DNA from: Archangium sp.
Lineage (GTDB): Bacteria > Myxococcota > Myxococcia > Myxococcales > Myxococcaceae
Assembly: GCA_030681645.1 (NCBI GenBank)
Contig: JAUXRX010000002.1
Coordinates: 371,250 to 435,249 of the forward strand
Direction of reading: 5' to 3'
Length of the DNA: 64,000 nucleotides
Below the pieces are notes generated by a model. That model saw only the letters and a list, made by a program, of their open reading frames with translations, ran no database searches and was not told where the DNA came from. Within the stretch, counting starts at the first letter, position 1. Every line of letters starts with the position of its first letter. Shown piece by piece: positions 26,775 through 36,978 of the stretch. Both the position numbers and the translations under genes were made by a program.

Positions 26775-27887
26775 GACGCGAAATGGACGCTGGTCCGAGC
26801 AATCCCCGTAGGCCTCGCCTCGATCGCCCTGGCCACCCTGGGCTCCATCCTCTTCCCGCCCACGAACTGGATGCCCCCCGACGTCCCCGACGTGGCCTTC
26901 ATCGAAGCGCTCGTACGTTGGGACGCCGGTTGGTACGGAGAGATCGCAACGAACGGCTACTGGCTGAAGCCGGGAGAACAATCCCCCGTCGCCTTCTTCC
27001 CGCTCTACCCGATGTTGATCCGGGCGGTGACCTGGCTGGGCATCAACCGCTGGATCGCGGGCATCACCGTCTCCTTCCTCTGTGCGATGTCCGCGCTGTA
27101 TCTGTTCAGCCGCTGGGCCCGTCAGCTCAGTGAGACCCAGTGGACGACCGCCTTCTGGCTCCTCGCGCTCTACCCCTGCGCCGAGTACCTCTACGGAGTC
27201 GTCTACTCCGACGCGCTGTTCCTGCTGCTCGCAGTGGGGTCCTTCCTGGCGCTCGAAAAAGACCGCCCGATCCTCTCGGCCGTCCTCGGAGCCCTGGCCT
27301 GCGCGAGCCGGCCGGTCGCGCCAGCCGTCGTGGTGGGCCTGCTCGTCCGCAGCGTCGAGCGCCGCCGCCTCAAGGGCGAGCGCATCCAATTCCTCGACCT
27401 GGTGCCCGCCCTCGCGGGACTCGGCCTGCTCGCGTGGATGGCCTTCCTCCAGTTCCGCTTCGACGACGCTCTGGCCTTCGCGCACGTGCAGGGAGCGCCG
27501 GGCTGGGAACAACCCCCGGGTTGGCACTCGTGGCTCAAGATCGAGTGGTTCAAGACGATGTTCCCGCAGGTCGATCTGCTGATCGGCCTCCGGCTCGGCG
27601 GCCACGCGCTGGCCACCGTGCTGGCGCTGGTCCTGGTCGTTCCCACGTTCAAGAAGCTGGGCTGGGGCTACGGCGTGTACACGCTGCTGGTGATCGGAAT
27701 CCCCGCGGTCTCGAGCAAGGACTTCCAGGGGCTGGGGCGCTACGCGATCGCGGCGTTCCCGCTGTTCCTCACCACGGCGTTGCTGGTGCAGGACCGCCCA
27801 CGAATCCGCCTGGGGCTCCTCATGGTCTTCGCCCTCATCCTCGGAGCCCTCGCGATCGCGCTCGGCGCAGGCGGCTACGTCGCCTAG
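26766..27887 (+). CDS. PIG-V-like GT-C mannosyltransferase, integral membrane
   Basis: A 373-aa polytopic protein with about nine hydrophobic stretches and the GT-C/PIG-V signature RWDAGWYGEIATNGYW near residue 40, then PVAFFPLYPMLIRA and a YSDALFLLLA segment. Such enzymes use polyprenyl-phosphate sugars at the periplasmic face. GTG 26766, inside repeat copy B, is the chosen start. ATG 26718 would add 16 repeat-encoded residues and overlap the helicase end by 14 bp; it has no visible Shine-Dalgarno. The next ATG would remove the first membrane helix. A paralogue is at 59951. The stop is immediately followed by the perfect inverted repeat at 27,888. Confidence 0.85.
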   Translation: MRGDAKWTLVRAIPVGLASIALATLGSILFPPTNWMPPDVPDVAFIEALVRWDAGWYGEIATNGYWLKPGEQSPVAFFPLYPMLIRAVTWLGINRWIAGITVSFLCAMSALYLFSRWARQLSETQWTTAFWLLALYPCAEYLYGVVYSDALFLLLAVGSFLALEKDRPILSAVLGALACASRPVAPAVVVGLLVRSVERRRLKGERIQFLDLVPALAGLGLLAWMAFLQFRFDDALAFAHVQGAPGWEQPPGWHSWLKIEWFKTMFPQVDLLIGLRLGGHALATVLALVLVVPTFKKLGWGYGVYTLLVIGIPAVSSKDFQGLGRYAIAAFPLFLTTALLVQDRPRIRLGLLMVFALILGALAIALGAGGYVA

Positions 27888-27975
27888 AAAAAGGGGACAG
27901 GCTACTTATTGCTCGCCGTCTCACGAGACCCCGCCCCTTCGGCTCGGCGCGCAATAAGTAGCCTGTCCCCTTTTT
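27888..27975. repeat. perfect 25-bp inverted repeat, REP/MITE-like, also terminator-like
   Basis: Left arm 27888-27912 (starts AAAAAGGGGACAGGCTAC) and right arm 27951-27975 (ends CCTGTCCCCTTTTT) are perfect reverse complements over 25 bp. The 38-base centre can also pair in part (CGCCG/CGGCG, GTCTC/GAGAC). The core GGGGACAGGCTACTTATT resembles repeats that travel with REP-associated tyrosine transposases. The stem with terminal T5 on either strand would also act as a bidirectional intrinsic terminator. It begins directly after the mannosyltransferase stop; the next gene starts 20 bp after it. Confidence 0.9.
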
Positions 27976-27994
27976 CTCCACGTAAGGACGCAGC

Positions 27995-29251
<1,257 letters not shown>

Positions 29252-29261
29252 TGCCAAAGAC

Positions 29262-30434
29262 TCAGGCCGCCTCGACGGGCCCGCCGAGCTCGCGTGGGAT
29301 CGAGCCCACATTGGCACTCTCGAGAGAAAACGCGCCGTCCGCGTCGCCCAGCGTGTCCTTCATCACCCGGGCGAAGTTCGCCTCGATCTGCTCGTTCGTG
29401 AAGCGCTGGTGATAGCGCACCCAGCCCGCCTGGCTGCAGGCCCGCCGAGTCTCTTCGTCCTGAATGAGGTGGCTCAGCGACGCCGCGAGCACCTCGGGCC
29501 CCGGTTCCGCCCAGACCAGCCCCGCGTTGCCGACCGTCTCGGGAATGGCAGCGGCGGCGTAGGCGACGATGGGCACCTTCATCGCCATCGACTCCACCAA
29601 CGGCACGCAGAACCCCTCGTGGTCACTGGTGAGCAGGAACGCGTCGGCGAGCAGGTAATACGACTTCAACGCGGCGTCGCTGACGGCCCCGCAGAACACC
29701 ACCGCGTCTTGCAGCCGCAGCCGCTTCACCTGCCGGCGCAGCGCGTTCGTGTACCCGCTGAGCCGATCGTCTTCCTTGCCGACGATGAGCAACCGCGCCT
29801 GACGGTTGTAGCCGTGGAAGTAGTGCGCGAACGCCTCGATGAGCCGATCGTGCCGCTTGTTGGGCGCGAGCCGCCCCACCATGAGCACGTTGGCGCGACC
29901 ATCGCGGTACCGGTCGATGATGCCGAGATCTGCTTCGACGCCGAAGAGCCGGTCGATGTGGTGGAAGGGCGGCACCACCAGGTTGGGCGTCGAGCCCGTG
30001 CCCGCTTCCGCCAGCTCCCGCGCGTTGTATTCGGAGTCGGAGAGGTAGAGGTCGCAGCCGGCCGTCGCGATCGCCGCGAGCTGCTGCCGCCCGTGACGAC
30101 AGACCGCTGCGTAGTCCTCGTTGACCCCCTCGAAGAACGCGGGGGGCGTGACGTTGTGGTACTTCACGACGGTCTTGCACGGGCGCTCGTTCAGGAGCCG
30201 CAGCCCGATGTCCCACCCCACCGAGTAGTGGTAGATGAGCACCGCCGACGGGTCCTGCAGGAAGCTGCCAATCTCGTTCACGTGACGGACGGACACCGGC
30301 GCAGGTGCCCAATTGTCCGCGAAGATGGCGACCTCGTGGCCTCGCGCAGCGAGCACGGCCTCCATGCCGACCACGTCGTTGCTCACGGCGTCGCCTGGCA
30401 CGAGGCACGGCGTCAACAGGGCAATCCTTGCCAT
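29262..30434 (-). CDS. GT4-family glycosyltransferase
   Basis: A 390-aa GT-B glycosyltransferase: PCLVPGDAVSNDVVGMEAVLAARGHEV at the N-terminus split across the acceptor domain, VLMVGRLAPNKRHDRLIEAF for the donor domain start, and the EX7E-type DHEGFCVPLVESMAMKVP. Adds a sugar from a nucleotide donor to a growing glycan at the cytosolic face; donor unknown. Third gene of a leftward operon (33035 to 29262); ATG 30434 is one base after the preceding stop. Confidence 0.93.
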   Translation of the reverse strand: MARIALLTPCLVPGDAVSNDVVGMEAVLAARGHEVAIFADNWAPAPVSVRHVNEIGSFLQDPSAVLIYHYSVGWDIGLRLLNERPCKTVVKYHNVTPPAFFEGVNEDYAAVCRHGRQQLAAIATAGCDLYLSDSEYNARELAEAGTGSTPNLVVPPFHHIDRLFGVEADLGIIDRYRDGRANVLMVGRLAPNKRHDRLIEAFAHYFHGYNRQARLLIVGKEDDRLSGYTNALRRQVKRLRLQDAVVFCGAVSDAALKSYYLLADAFLLTSDHEGFCVPLVESMAMKVPIVAYAAAAIPETVGNAGLVWAEPGPEVLAASLSHLIQDEETRRACSQAGWVRYHQRFTNEQIEANFARVMKDTLGDADGAFSLESANVGSIPRELGGPVEAA

Positions 30435-30435
30435 T

Positions 30436-31686
30436 CTATCGCTCCCCCGCCCGGTACCCGATCACTGCGAAATCCTGTGGCCCGAAGAAGCGCTCGTTCA
30501 GAAACTGCGCCACGGGCGTCTGCTCCTTGAAGAGGAACTCTGGCGGAAACGGGTGCAGCCTGACGACGCGCACCCGCACCAGCCCGCACGACTCGGCAAG
30601 CAAGCGCAGCGTCTCCGGGTGCAGCGGTCGCTGGTGCGTGGGGTCTACGTAGAAATTGCACGATCCCACGATGGTGTTCTCGGGGTTGGGCGTCTCCAGA
30701 ACGGCGACCCCGCCGGGCTGAAGCGCCCGCACGATCCCCTGCAGGGCGCGCAGGAGCACGTGGAGCGGCAGGTGCTCGGCGACGTGGATCGCGGTCACCG
30801 CGCCCAGCGAGGCTTCAGGGAGCTGATCCAGCGTCTCGAGGAGGTCCCCTTCGGCCACGTCCAGGCCAGCCTCGCGGCAGGCAGAGACGGCGAAACGGTT
30901 GGAGTCGAGGCCACGCGCGACCAGCTTCTCGTCTCGCAGCACCTTCAGCAGCTCCCCGTGGCCACAGCCGAGATCGAGGATGGGGCGCAGGGCCGTCCCG
31001 GCGCCCGCCTCCTGCAGGGCGCCCAGGTGCTCGCGGGCACGGCGGGTGATCTCTTCACGCGACCCGCGAAGTTGCGTCTCCAGTTCGGTGCCGGTGCGGT
31101 CCCACGCCCTGGCGTTTTCCTCGATCTCCTCGCGCCCGGCCGCGAGGTGGGCGCGGAGCACCTCGAGCTGATGCTCGAGCCCCAGCGATCGTGCTTCCTG
31201 CCGAGCCTCGAGCCGACCCAGCCGCGCGTCGAGCTGCGCCAGCGCATAGGCGAGGTCCTGTTGGTTTGCGTCGGTCTCGCCCACCAGGTCGCCAACGGCG
31301 GCGGCGAGCTTTCCACCCTGAGCGCGAGCGAAGGCATAGGTCGCCCCCAGCGCGTCCAGCGAGGCCTGGTTGAAGGCACGCTGGTCGCGCGTCACCAACT
31401 GTCCGACGCGCAGGATCACCTTGCCCATGAACCGGAAGAACCCGCGGCTCATTCCACGGCGCCGGCTCATGTCGGGAAGCTCCTGCCCGACATTCCAATG
31501 CGCCCTTGCCGTGCCCAGCGCGCTCTCGATGGCGGCGCTGTCGAAGGACATGTCGACGGGCGAGCGCGCGCGCGCGTTCTCGAAAGGGAGAAGGCCGAGG
31601 CCCACGTCTTTCCGCGAACGGACCTGCTCACGGATCTTCGTCTTGACCGCCTCGACGTCGAAGCGGGCTTCGCCTGCCTTGCTCAT
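30436..31686 (-). CDS. SAM-dependent methyltransferase with long helical N-terminus
   Basis: A 416-aa protein. Residues about 20-230 are helical, with a heptad-rich stretch (LDARLGRLEARQEARSLGLE) likely to form a coiled coil; residues about 237-390 are a class I methyltransferase with LDLGCGHGELLKVL and AIHVAEHLPL. The organisation resembles WbdD-type or chain-length-linked methyltransferases, in which a coiled coil measures or anchors glycan synthesis; that role is inference. ATG 31686 with GACGAGG before it; extension to 31746 is unsupported. One base separates it from the GT4 gene. Confidence 0.87.
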   Translation of the reverse strand: MSKAGEARFDVEAVKTKIREQVRSRKDVGLGLLPFENARARSPVDMSFDSAAIESALGTARAHWNVGQELPDMSRRRGMSRGFFRFMGKVILRVGQLVTRDQRAFNQASLDALGATYAFARAQGGKLAAAVGDLVGETDANQQDLAYALAQLDARLGRLEARQEARSLGLEHQLEVLRAHLAAGREEIEENARAWDRTGTELETQLRGSREEITRRAREHLGALQEAGAGTALRPILDLGCGHGELLKVLRDEKLVARGLDSNRFAVSACREAGLDVAEGDLLETLDQLPEASLGAVTAIHVAEHLPLHVLLRALQGIVRALQPGGVAVLETPNPENTIVGSCNFYVDPTHQRPLHPETLRLLAESCGLVRVRVVRLHPFPPEFLFKEQTPVAQFLNERFFGPQDFAVIGYRAGER

Positions 31687-31796
31687 CCTCGTCACTGTGA
31701 ATGTCCCATTCAGTGGCTGCACTTCGCCACTTCGCTCCGGCGCCACGAGGCTCCTACTTCGCAGCGCCGCGCAGTGTCAACCCGCCGAAAGCAGCT

Positions 31797-33035
31797 CTAA
31801 ACAGGGGGGGAACTCGTCAGGGCCAGCGGCCGGTTCGAAGGCGCGCAAGAGCCGACCGCCTCGAGAAGAAGCGACCTGATGTGATCCCCGGAGAACCGCG
31901 AGAGCACGTAGGCGCGGGCGCGGTCGCGCTGAGCCGCGTCGCGCGGTGCCTCGTCGAGCAGAGCTGACAGGCCGCTCTCGAACGACGGGAAGTCTGTGTA
32001 GATCCGGCCAGACTGCGAGCGCTCCACGTGGTCGGCGAGCACGGCGCACGCACCGTTGGCCAGCACCAGAGTGCGCTGCCCCATGGCCTCGAGCGTCACG
32101 ATGCTCAAGCTCTCGAAGGGGGAAGGCATGAGGAACGCCTGGGCGCCCGCCATCAGCGCGCGCTTCTCGCCCTCAGGCACGAAGCCCCGGTGGACGATCT
32201 CTGCATGCTGCGGGATGCCGAGGTGGTCGTGCCCCGTGAGCACCAGCTTGAGTGGCCCCGGGTGCGCGCGCTTGAAGCTGAGGAAGTACTCGATGAGCTG
32301 GTCGCAGCGCTTCCCCGCGTCGATGCGGCCACAATAGAGGACGTACGGGTAGCCGAGGTCGAGGGGGGCCGCGGGCTCGACGCCGACCGCCATCGAAGTG
32401 ATGCGCCCAGGCAGCGCGCCCCACAGCCGCTCCCCGAGAGCGCGCTCGGATTCCGCGTTCCAGAGGATCTCGTGAACGCGATGAGCCATGTCTCGGAAGG
32501 CGCTGAGGTGCGCGGTGGGCTCGTCATGGAGCGTGGGCACCAGCAGCGCCTTGGCGGACGGGACGCGCTGAATGCCGAAGTAGGTGGTGGGGTAGAGGAA
32601 CGAGACGAAGATGATGGCGTCGTAGTCGCCGTGACGCTGTTCGAGGTACGCCAGCAACCCCTCACAGTACGGGCCCTGCTGGCGAATGAACTCTTCCTGG
32701 AGGGCGATGCTCCAGGGGCGGGCCAGAGGGGCAGCGGGGTTGTGCTTGCGCGGCTCGTGATCGGCGATGAGGCGCTCGTGGAGCTGGTGCCAGTAGGGCG
32801 TACGCCCGATCGTGACGGCGAAGCGGCGAACGGGGATTCCTTCGACGAGGTCAGGCCCGGCGCGGAGCTCGTTCTTCCAGGTGACGTAGTCGAGGGCGGT
32901 GGTGGTGAGGATCTCGACCTGGCACTGGGCGGACAGGAGCCGCGCGTAGTGGAGCGCCTCGACCTCGGACCCCCCGGTGATGGAGGAATGACATCGTTGG
33001 ACGACGATCCCGACACGCGGTGCAGCCGACTTCAC
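31797..33035 (-). CDS. GT4-family glycosyltransferase
   Basis: A 412-aa glycosyltransferase: GIVVQRCHSSITGGSEVEALHYARLL at the start (read in two parts, with GGSE acceptor loop), YVLYCGRIDAGKRCDQLIEYF and the EX7E motif SPFESLSIVTLEAMG. First gene of the leftward three-gene operon. Start GTG 33035 with GGAAGAGGTGG upstream. A divergent control region of 187 bp separates it from the FkbM gene at 33223. Confidence 0.93.
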   Translation of the reverse strand: MKSAAPRVGIVVQRCHSSITGGSEVEALHYARLLSAQCQVEILTTTALDYVTWKNELRAGPDLVEGIPVRRFAVTIGRTPYWHQLHERLIADHEPRKHNPAAPLARPWSIALQEEFIRQQGPYCEGLLAYLEQRHGDYDAIIFVSFLYPTTYFGIQRVPSAKALLVPTLHDEPTAHLSAFRDMAHRVHEILWNAESERALGERLWGALPGRITSMAVGVEPAAPLDLGYPYVLYCGRIDAGKRCDQLIEYFLSFKRAHPGPLKLVLTGHDHLGIPQHAEIVHRGFVPEGEKRALMAGAQAFLMPSPFESLSIVTLEAMGQRTLVLANGACAVLADHVERSQSGRIYTDFPSFESGLSALLDEAPRDAAQRDRARAYVLSRFSGDHIRSLLLEAVGSCAPSNRPLALTSSPPV

Positions 33036-33190
33036 GAATCCACCTCTTCCATGAGGACCAGGCGCCTACTGCGGCTGGTGGTCACGAGCAACCGGCGTCG
33101 ACACGCCCTTCGTCACTGCTGGAACCCGCCCGAGCGGACTGCTTCATGACGCCCGTGGCAGTTCAGCCCCGGCATGGTAACAGTTCACGA

Positions 33191-33207
33191 CGTCGCACCG
33201 TGCGACG
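33191..33207. promoter_or_regulatory. 17-bp perfect palindrome before FkbM gene, possible operator
   Basis: CGTCGCAC, a central C, then GTGCGACG form an 8+1+8 palindrome ending 15 bp before GTG 33223 and just before its GGGAG Shine-Dalgarno. Copies of CAGTTC flank it (33181 and 33218 regions). It could be a repressor site or a hairpin in the leader that masks the ribosome site. Confidence 0.4.
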
Positions 33208-33222
33208 ACCGGGAGACAGTTC

Positions 33223-34188
33223 GTGATGCACCATGCAACCACTGACGACGTGCGCCATGCGTACCGACTGCTGCTGGGCAGGGAACCAGACCCCGGGGGC
33301 TTCCAGACCTACGCGGACAAGATTGCGAACGGAGGCATTTCCGTGTCCGAACTTGCGGCGATCTTTCTGAGTTCCGTGGAATTCAAAGAACGCAACGACA
33401 GTGGATCCGTGCTGGAGGAAATCGCGTTCGGCGACCTCAAATTGTATCCCTGGCGGGGCGACAATCAGATCGGCGCGTACATCAAGGCGACTGGTGAATA
33501 TGAGGGGTACATCCTCCCGGAATTCGTGAGCGCCGTTCCGTCTGGCGGAGTGGTGCTCGACGTTGGCGCGAACATCGGTACTTATTCGCTTTCGGCGGCC
33601 CGGAAGGTGGGCCCTGATGGGCGTGTATTTGCCGTGGAGCCTGTGGCGAGGAATGTCCAATCGCTCTGCGCTGGCGTGTACGGCAATGGCTTCAAGAATG
33701 TCAGCATCCTGCCGATTGCGGCCTCAAATGCGACCGGGGTCGTCCCCCTCCTCCGCAACGCGAATTCGTCCAATGGCATCGTCGATCTCCATGCAAGCGT
33801 CGCTTCCGCGGATGCATTCGTCCCCGCTCAGCGGTTGGACTTTCTTCTCAGCGGGCTCGACCGACTCGATGTCGTGAAGATTGACATCGAGGGCCACGAA
33901 CCGGTCGCGTGGTCCGGGCTGAAATCGTTGCTCGAGCGGCACCGCCCTCGAATCTTCACGGAATTCAGTCCCACCGCGATTCGGAATCACTCTCGAATCG
34001 AGCCAGAAAACTACCTTGCAGAACTGTTCTCCTACGCCTCACGCATCGACATTTTCCATGTGGATGGTTCGCGCGTGCAGAGTGATTCAGTCGCCCACGT
34101 CATGCGCGAATGGAGGGAGATGAGTGACCGCCTGGGAAGGGCAGACTTTCATCACCTGGACCTGGCAGTGTTCCCAAAAGCTGCCTGA
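33223..34188 (+). CDS. FkbM-family methyltransferase with N-terminal DUF4214
   Basis: A 321-aa protein. Residues about 5-58 are a DUF4214 module (DVRHAYRLLLGREPDPGGFQTY). Residues about 80-300 are an FkbM-type class I methyltransferase: VVLDVGANIGTYSLSAA, VFAVEPVARN, LDVVKIDIEGHEPVAWSGL. Family knowledge: O-methylation of sugars or polyketides. Start GTG 33223 or ATG 33226 with GGGAG upstream. Third-position GC looks lower than in flanking genes, suggesting more recent acquisition. It ends 10 bp before the convergent DUF4214 membrane protein. Confidence 0.9.
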   Translation: MMHHATTDDVRHAYRLLLGREPDPGGFQTYADKIANGGISVSELAAIFLSSVEFKERNDSGSVLEEIAFGDLKLYPWRGDNQIGAYIKATGEYEGYILPEFVSAVPSGGVVLDVGANIGTYSLSAARKVGPDGRVFAVEPVARNVQSLCAGVYGNGFKNVSILPIAASNATGVVPLLRNANSSNGIVDLHASVASADAFVPAQRLDFLLSGLDRLDVVKIDIEGHEPVAWSGLKSLLERHRPRIFTEFSPTAIRNHSRIEPENYLAELFSYASRIDIFHVDGSRVQSDSVAHVMREWREMSDRLGRADFHHLDLAVFPKAA

Positions 34189-34198
34189 GAAGTGCGCG

Positions 34199-36562
34199 TC
34201 ATTCGCCTTGCCTGGTGTGCTTCTCGCGGTACTCCGCACTTCTGCGGAAGGTCTGGCGAAGGGCCTCACGCGACCCGCCCTGCGCCAGCCCAGTGACGTG
34301 AAGACGAAGGCCGTCCGGGTCGGCTTCACGACCGAGGAGGTCGCGATAGAGCCCCCTGACGTAGTCAGCGTCGGAAGCGCCCTCGAGCGAGCCCACCAGC
34401 CAGTACGCCCTTTCCCATCTCCCCCCTTCCCCAGGAGGCGGAAAGGCAGGGAAGGTGAACGCGGAAGGCAATGCCCTGGGTTCTTCCACGAGACCGGTCG
34501 CCGCGGGCGGCCCCTGCGTGAAATCAAAGGCGGTCGCATCATAGAAGACCCACCGCTCTTCCCTTTCGTCGCGCCGCAGCGGCAGCAGGAGCGCGGCCAG
34601 GGCATCCTTTCTCTGGAAGATACCCGCGCGCAGGTGTTCGCCATTGGTGAAGAACGAGTTTCTGAAGGACGCTCCGCCCATGAAGGAGCCGAGCTTCTGC
34701 GGGTCAGCCAGGGACGAAGCGATCAGGAGCCGCCCTCCTCCCTTGAGCGCGAGCGCCTGAAGGTCAACCAGGTCTCCGGGCCGCACCTCTTCAGTCGCCT
34801 TCAGGCTCTTCACCGCGAAGACGCGGAGCTCATACGCGACGCGAAGCGGGACGAGCAGGCGGTCGTCCATGCCGACGGCGAGAATCACGTCGTTCTCCCG
34901 AGCATGCGCAAGGAAGCCATCGTAGGTACCCGGCGCTTCGCTCTCGACGAACCCTGACTGGCTGAACGAAAAGAAGAGCTGGTAGGCGCCGACGATCAGA
35001 ACCGTCGCGCCGACCGCCAGCCGCCTTCCAGCTTTCGCGAAGTGCATCAAGAGGCCGGCAAGCACCATCAAGGCGTAGGGAAGCACGTCACTGGACAGAT
35101 ATCGGCCGTAATAGAACAGATAGGGCACCCACGGCTGGAGCATGACCACCCCGCAGGCCGACGCCAGCAGCAGCATCAGCAGTCCTGCACCCTCGGGTAG
35201 TCCCCTGGCGAAGAGAGCGCCTCCAATCAGGGCCAGCATTCCGACCGGTGAGATGAACAGAATAAGCCGGTAGAGCACGTGATACCTGAAGAGCCAGGGA
35301 TCGCTGAGGTCCAGGACCAGGTAATCAAATGGGTGCATCGCCCCGGTCCGATAGAGACTCACGAGTGAAGGCACCCACAGCAGGAACGCCAGCACCAGGA
35401 ACTTGCCCGAGTGCTCCACCGTCCACGAGACCGGCCTCCTGAACAACTCGGGCCTCGAGAAGCGGCGGACCAGGAACAAACATACGGTGAGGCAACCAGC
35501 GGCCAAGGTCGCGCTCGCCAGGACGCTGAAGCTCATGAGCCGGGACAAATGTACCTCGAACAGCGCGGTCACCAGCGCACGCTGAAAGACGTAGTACCAG
35601 CCCAGGCTCAACCCGAAGAGGACACCCAGAACGATGACCGTGGGGGCCACCCCACTCCGCAACGACTGCTTCCAGTCAAACGCCACCGCTCCGACGAGGA
35701 GCAACGCGAGGAACGGCAGGTACAGCATGAAGTGTATTCTGGTGAAGAAGAACGAACAGAAGCACAAGACAGCAATCGCGAGGTAGCTGAGCTTCTGCCG
35801 CAGCTCAGGGGCCCGCCCCCCCAGGAGCAGATACAGGAAACCGTTCAGCGAGAACGCGAGCGCAACCATCTCGGTGACCGGGAACTTCGAAAAGAACACC
35901 AGGACAGGGTTGGTCGCGATCAGGAAGGCCGCGAGCCACCCTGCACCTTCCGAGGCGAAGAGCTCCTGCGCCAACTTCTTCGCCGACCAGATGGTCACGA
36001 CGGCGAAGAACAGCAAAGACAAGGTCCGGTACGCCGGCCCTGCGATCCACGAAAAAACAGCCATCCACATGGGGTGCAGCGGGTAGAACTCGATGGTCAT
36101 CAGCGAAGTCGCGGGGTCCTGCAGGCTGATCGAAGCCATGACCCGCGCGTCGTAGACTGCCTTCAAGCGGTCCGGCAGTTCTTGTCGAAAGTGGTCGACG
36201 TAGCTCAGCGCCCCCTCGCGCAGCATCACGATCGAGTAGTTCGTGTAGAGGCCTTGATCCTGGCCGCCCATCAGGTGTGGATAGATGTCGGCCCGCAGCA
36301 TCAGCGCCAGCGCCAGCAGCAGTGCGGCCCCCCAGCTCCACCGAAGCGCCCCCGCCGAAATGGACACTCCCCCCAGGCGATGCACCAGGAGACACGCACT
36401 GAAGGTCGAGCCCAGCAACACCGGCACACTGAAGACCGAAGCGCTGAGCAGGAGCGTTCCGATGACGCTGGTCAACGACACGAACAGCAACAGCCATGCA
36501 TGCGCGTCCAGGGCGGCCCCGGCGGGCTTCGACTCGGCGGCAGGCACGGGCAGGCTCGACAT
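34199..36562 (-). CDS. large integral membrane GT-C-like protein with C-terminal DUF4214
   Basis: A 787-aa protein with about 12 membrane segments in residues 20-530. An acidic start of the first large loop (GQDQGLYTNYS) and FYPLHPMWMAVFSWI resemble GT-C glycosyltransferases (GT39/ArnT-like), which use polyprenyl-P-sugars. A soluble periplasmic-type domain follows (about 540-715), then a DUF4214 module (about 735-785: DYVRGLYRDLLGREADPDG). The same module is at the C-terminus of the 40,624 protein. Last gene of the long leftward operon; 23 bp after gtrA. Polymerase function cannot be excluded. Confidence 0.8.
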   Translation of the reverse strand: MSSLPVPAAESKPAGAALDAHAWLLLFVSLTSVIGTLLLSASVFSVPVLLGSTFSACLLVHRLGGVSISAGALRWSWGAALLLALALMLRADIYPHLMGGQDQGLYTNYSIVMLREGALSYVDHFRQELPDRLKAVYDARVMASISLQDPATSLMTIEFYPLHPMWMAVFSWIAGPAYRTLSLLFFAVVTIWSAKKLAQELFASEGAGWLAAFLIATNPVLVFFSKFPVTEMVALAFSLNGFLYLLLGGRAPELRQKLSYLAIAVLCFCSFFFTRIHFMLYLPFLALLLVGAVAFDWKQSLRSGVAPTVIVLGVLFGLSLGWYYVFQRALVTALFEVHLSRLMSFSVLASATLAAGCLTVCLFLVRRFSRPELFRRPVSWTVEHSGKFLVLAFLLWVPSLVSLYRTGAMHPFDYLVLDLSDPWLFRYHVLYRLILFISPVGMLALIGGALFARGLPEGAGLLMLLLASACGVVMLQPWVPYLFYYGRYLSSDVLPYALMVLAGLLMHFAKAGRRLAVGATVLIVGAYQLFFSFSQSGFVESEAPGTYDGFLAHARENDVILAVGMDDRLLVPLRVAYELRVFAVKSLKATEEVRPGDLVDLQALALKGGGRLLIASSLADPQKLGSFMGGASFRNSFFTNGEHLRAGIFQRKDALAALLLPLRRDEREERWVFYDATAFDFTQGPPAATGLVEEPRALPSAFTFPAFPPPGEGGRWERAYWLVGSLEGASDADYVRGLYRDLLGREADPDGLRLHVTGLAQGGSREALRQTFRRSAEYREKHTRQGE

Positions 36563-36585
36563 GGCTCATCGACCTCGAGGTCAAA

Positions 36586-36972
36586 CTACGGACGAAAGAC
36601 CACGTAGCGCAGGGTCAGAAACCGAAGGGGGAAGAGCGTCGCCAGGGTCAAGAAGGTCTCCAGGAGATAGTGCAGCTTCAAGTACCCGGCGAGGTAGAAC
36701 AGTCCATTGGCCAGCGCGAAGAAGGTGGCCAGGTAGATGACATACTTCACCAGCCGGCTCCGGCTGTGCTCGCGACGGAACACCACCTTCAGGTTCGAGA
36801 AATAGTCGAACACGTAGGCGATGGCATAGGTGATGAGGAATGCCAGCGATCTCCCGGCGCCGAGGACATCGACCAGCAAGAACATCAGACAGAAGACGAG
36901 CCCGTAGGCCACCAGGCTCACGGCGACGTAGGCGGCGGAGTCACGGACCAACGCTCGAACGGAAGTCGCCAA
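36586..36972 (-). CDS. GtrA-like small membrane protein
   Basis: A 128-aa protein with four predicted TM helices and the GtrA hallmarks: SLAFLITYAIAYVFDYFSNL, KVVFRREH, and the C-terminal LRFLTLRYVVF. GtrA-like proteins are proposed to flip undecaprenyl-phosphate-sugar. A GtrB-type GT2 (38,924) is two genes upstream, giving a plausible glycosyl-carrier pair. Starts 6 bp after the upstream gene's stop. Confidence 0.9.
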   Translation of the reverse strand: MATSVRALVRDSAAYVAVSLVAYGLVFCLMFLLVDVLGAGRSLAFLITYAIAYVFDYFSNLKVVFRREHSRSRLVKYVIYLATFFALANGLFYLAGYLKLHYLLETFLTLATLFPLRFLTLRYVVFRP

Positions 36973-36978
36973 GCGCGC

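Noticed and set aside
34380..34460. Possible fourth copy of the CCCTCTCCC repeat
   Set aside because: Pyrimidine-rich stretch (TTTCCCATCTCCCCCCTTCCCC) lies within a coding region and lacks the paired GGGAGAGGG arm.
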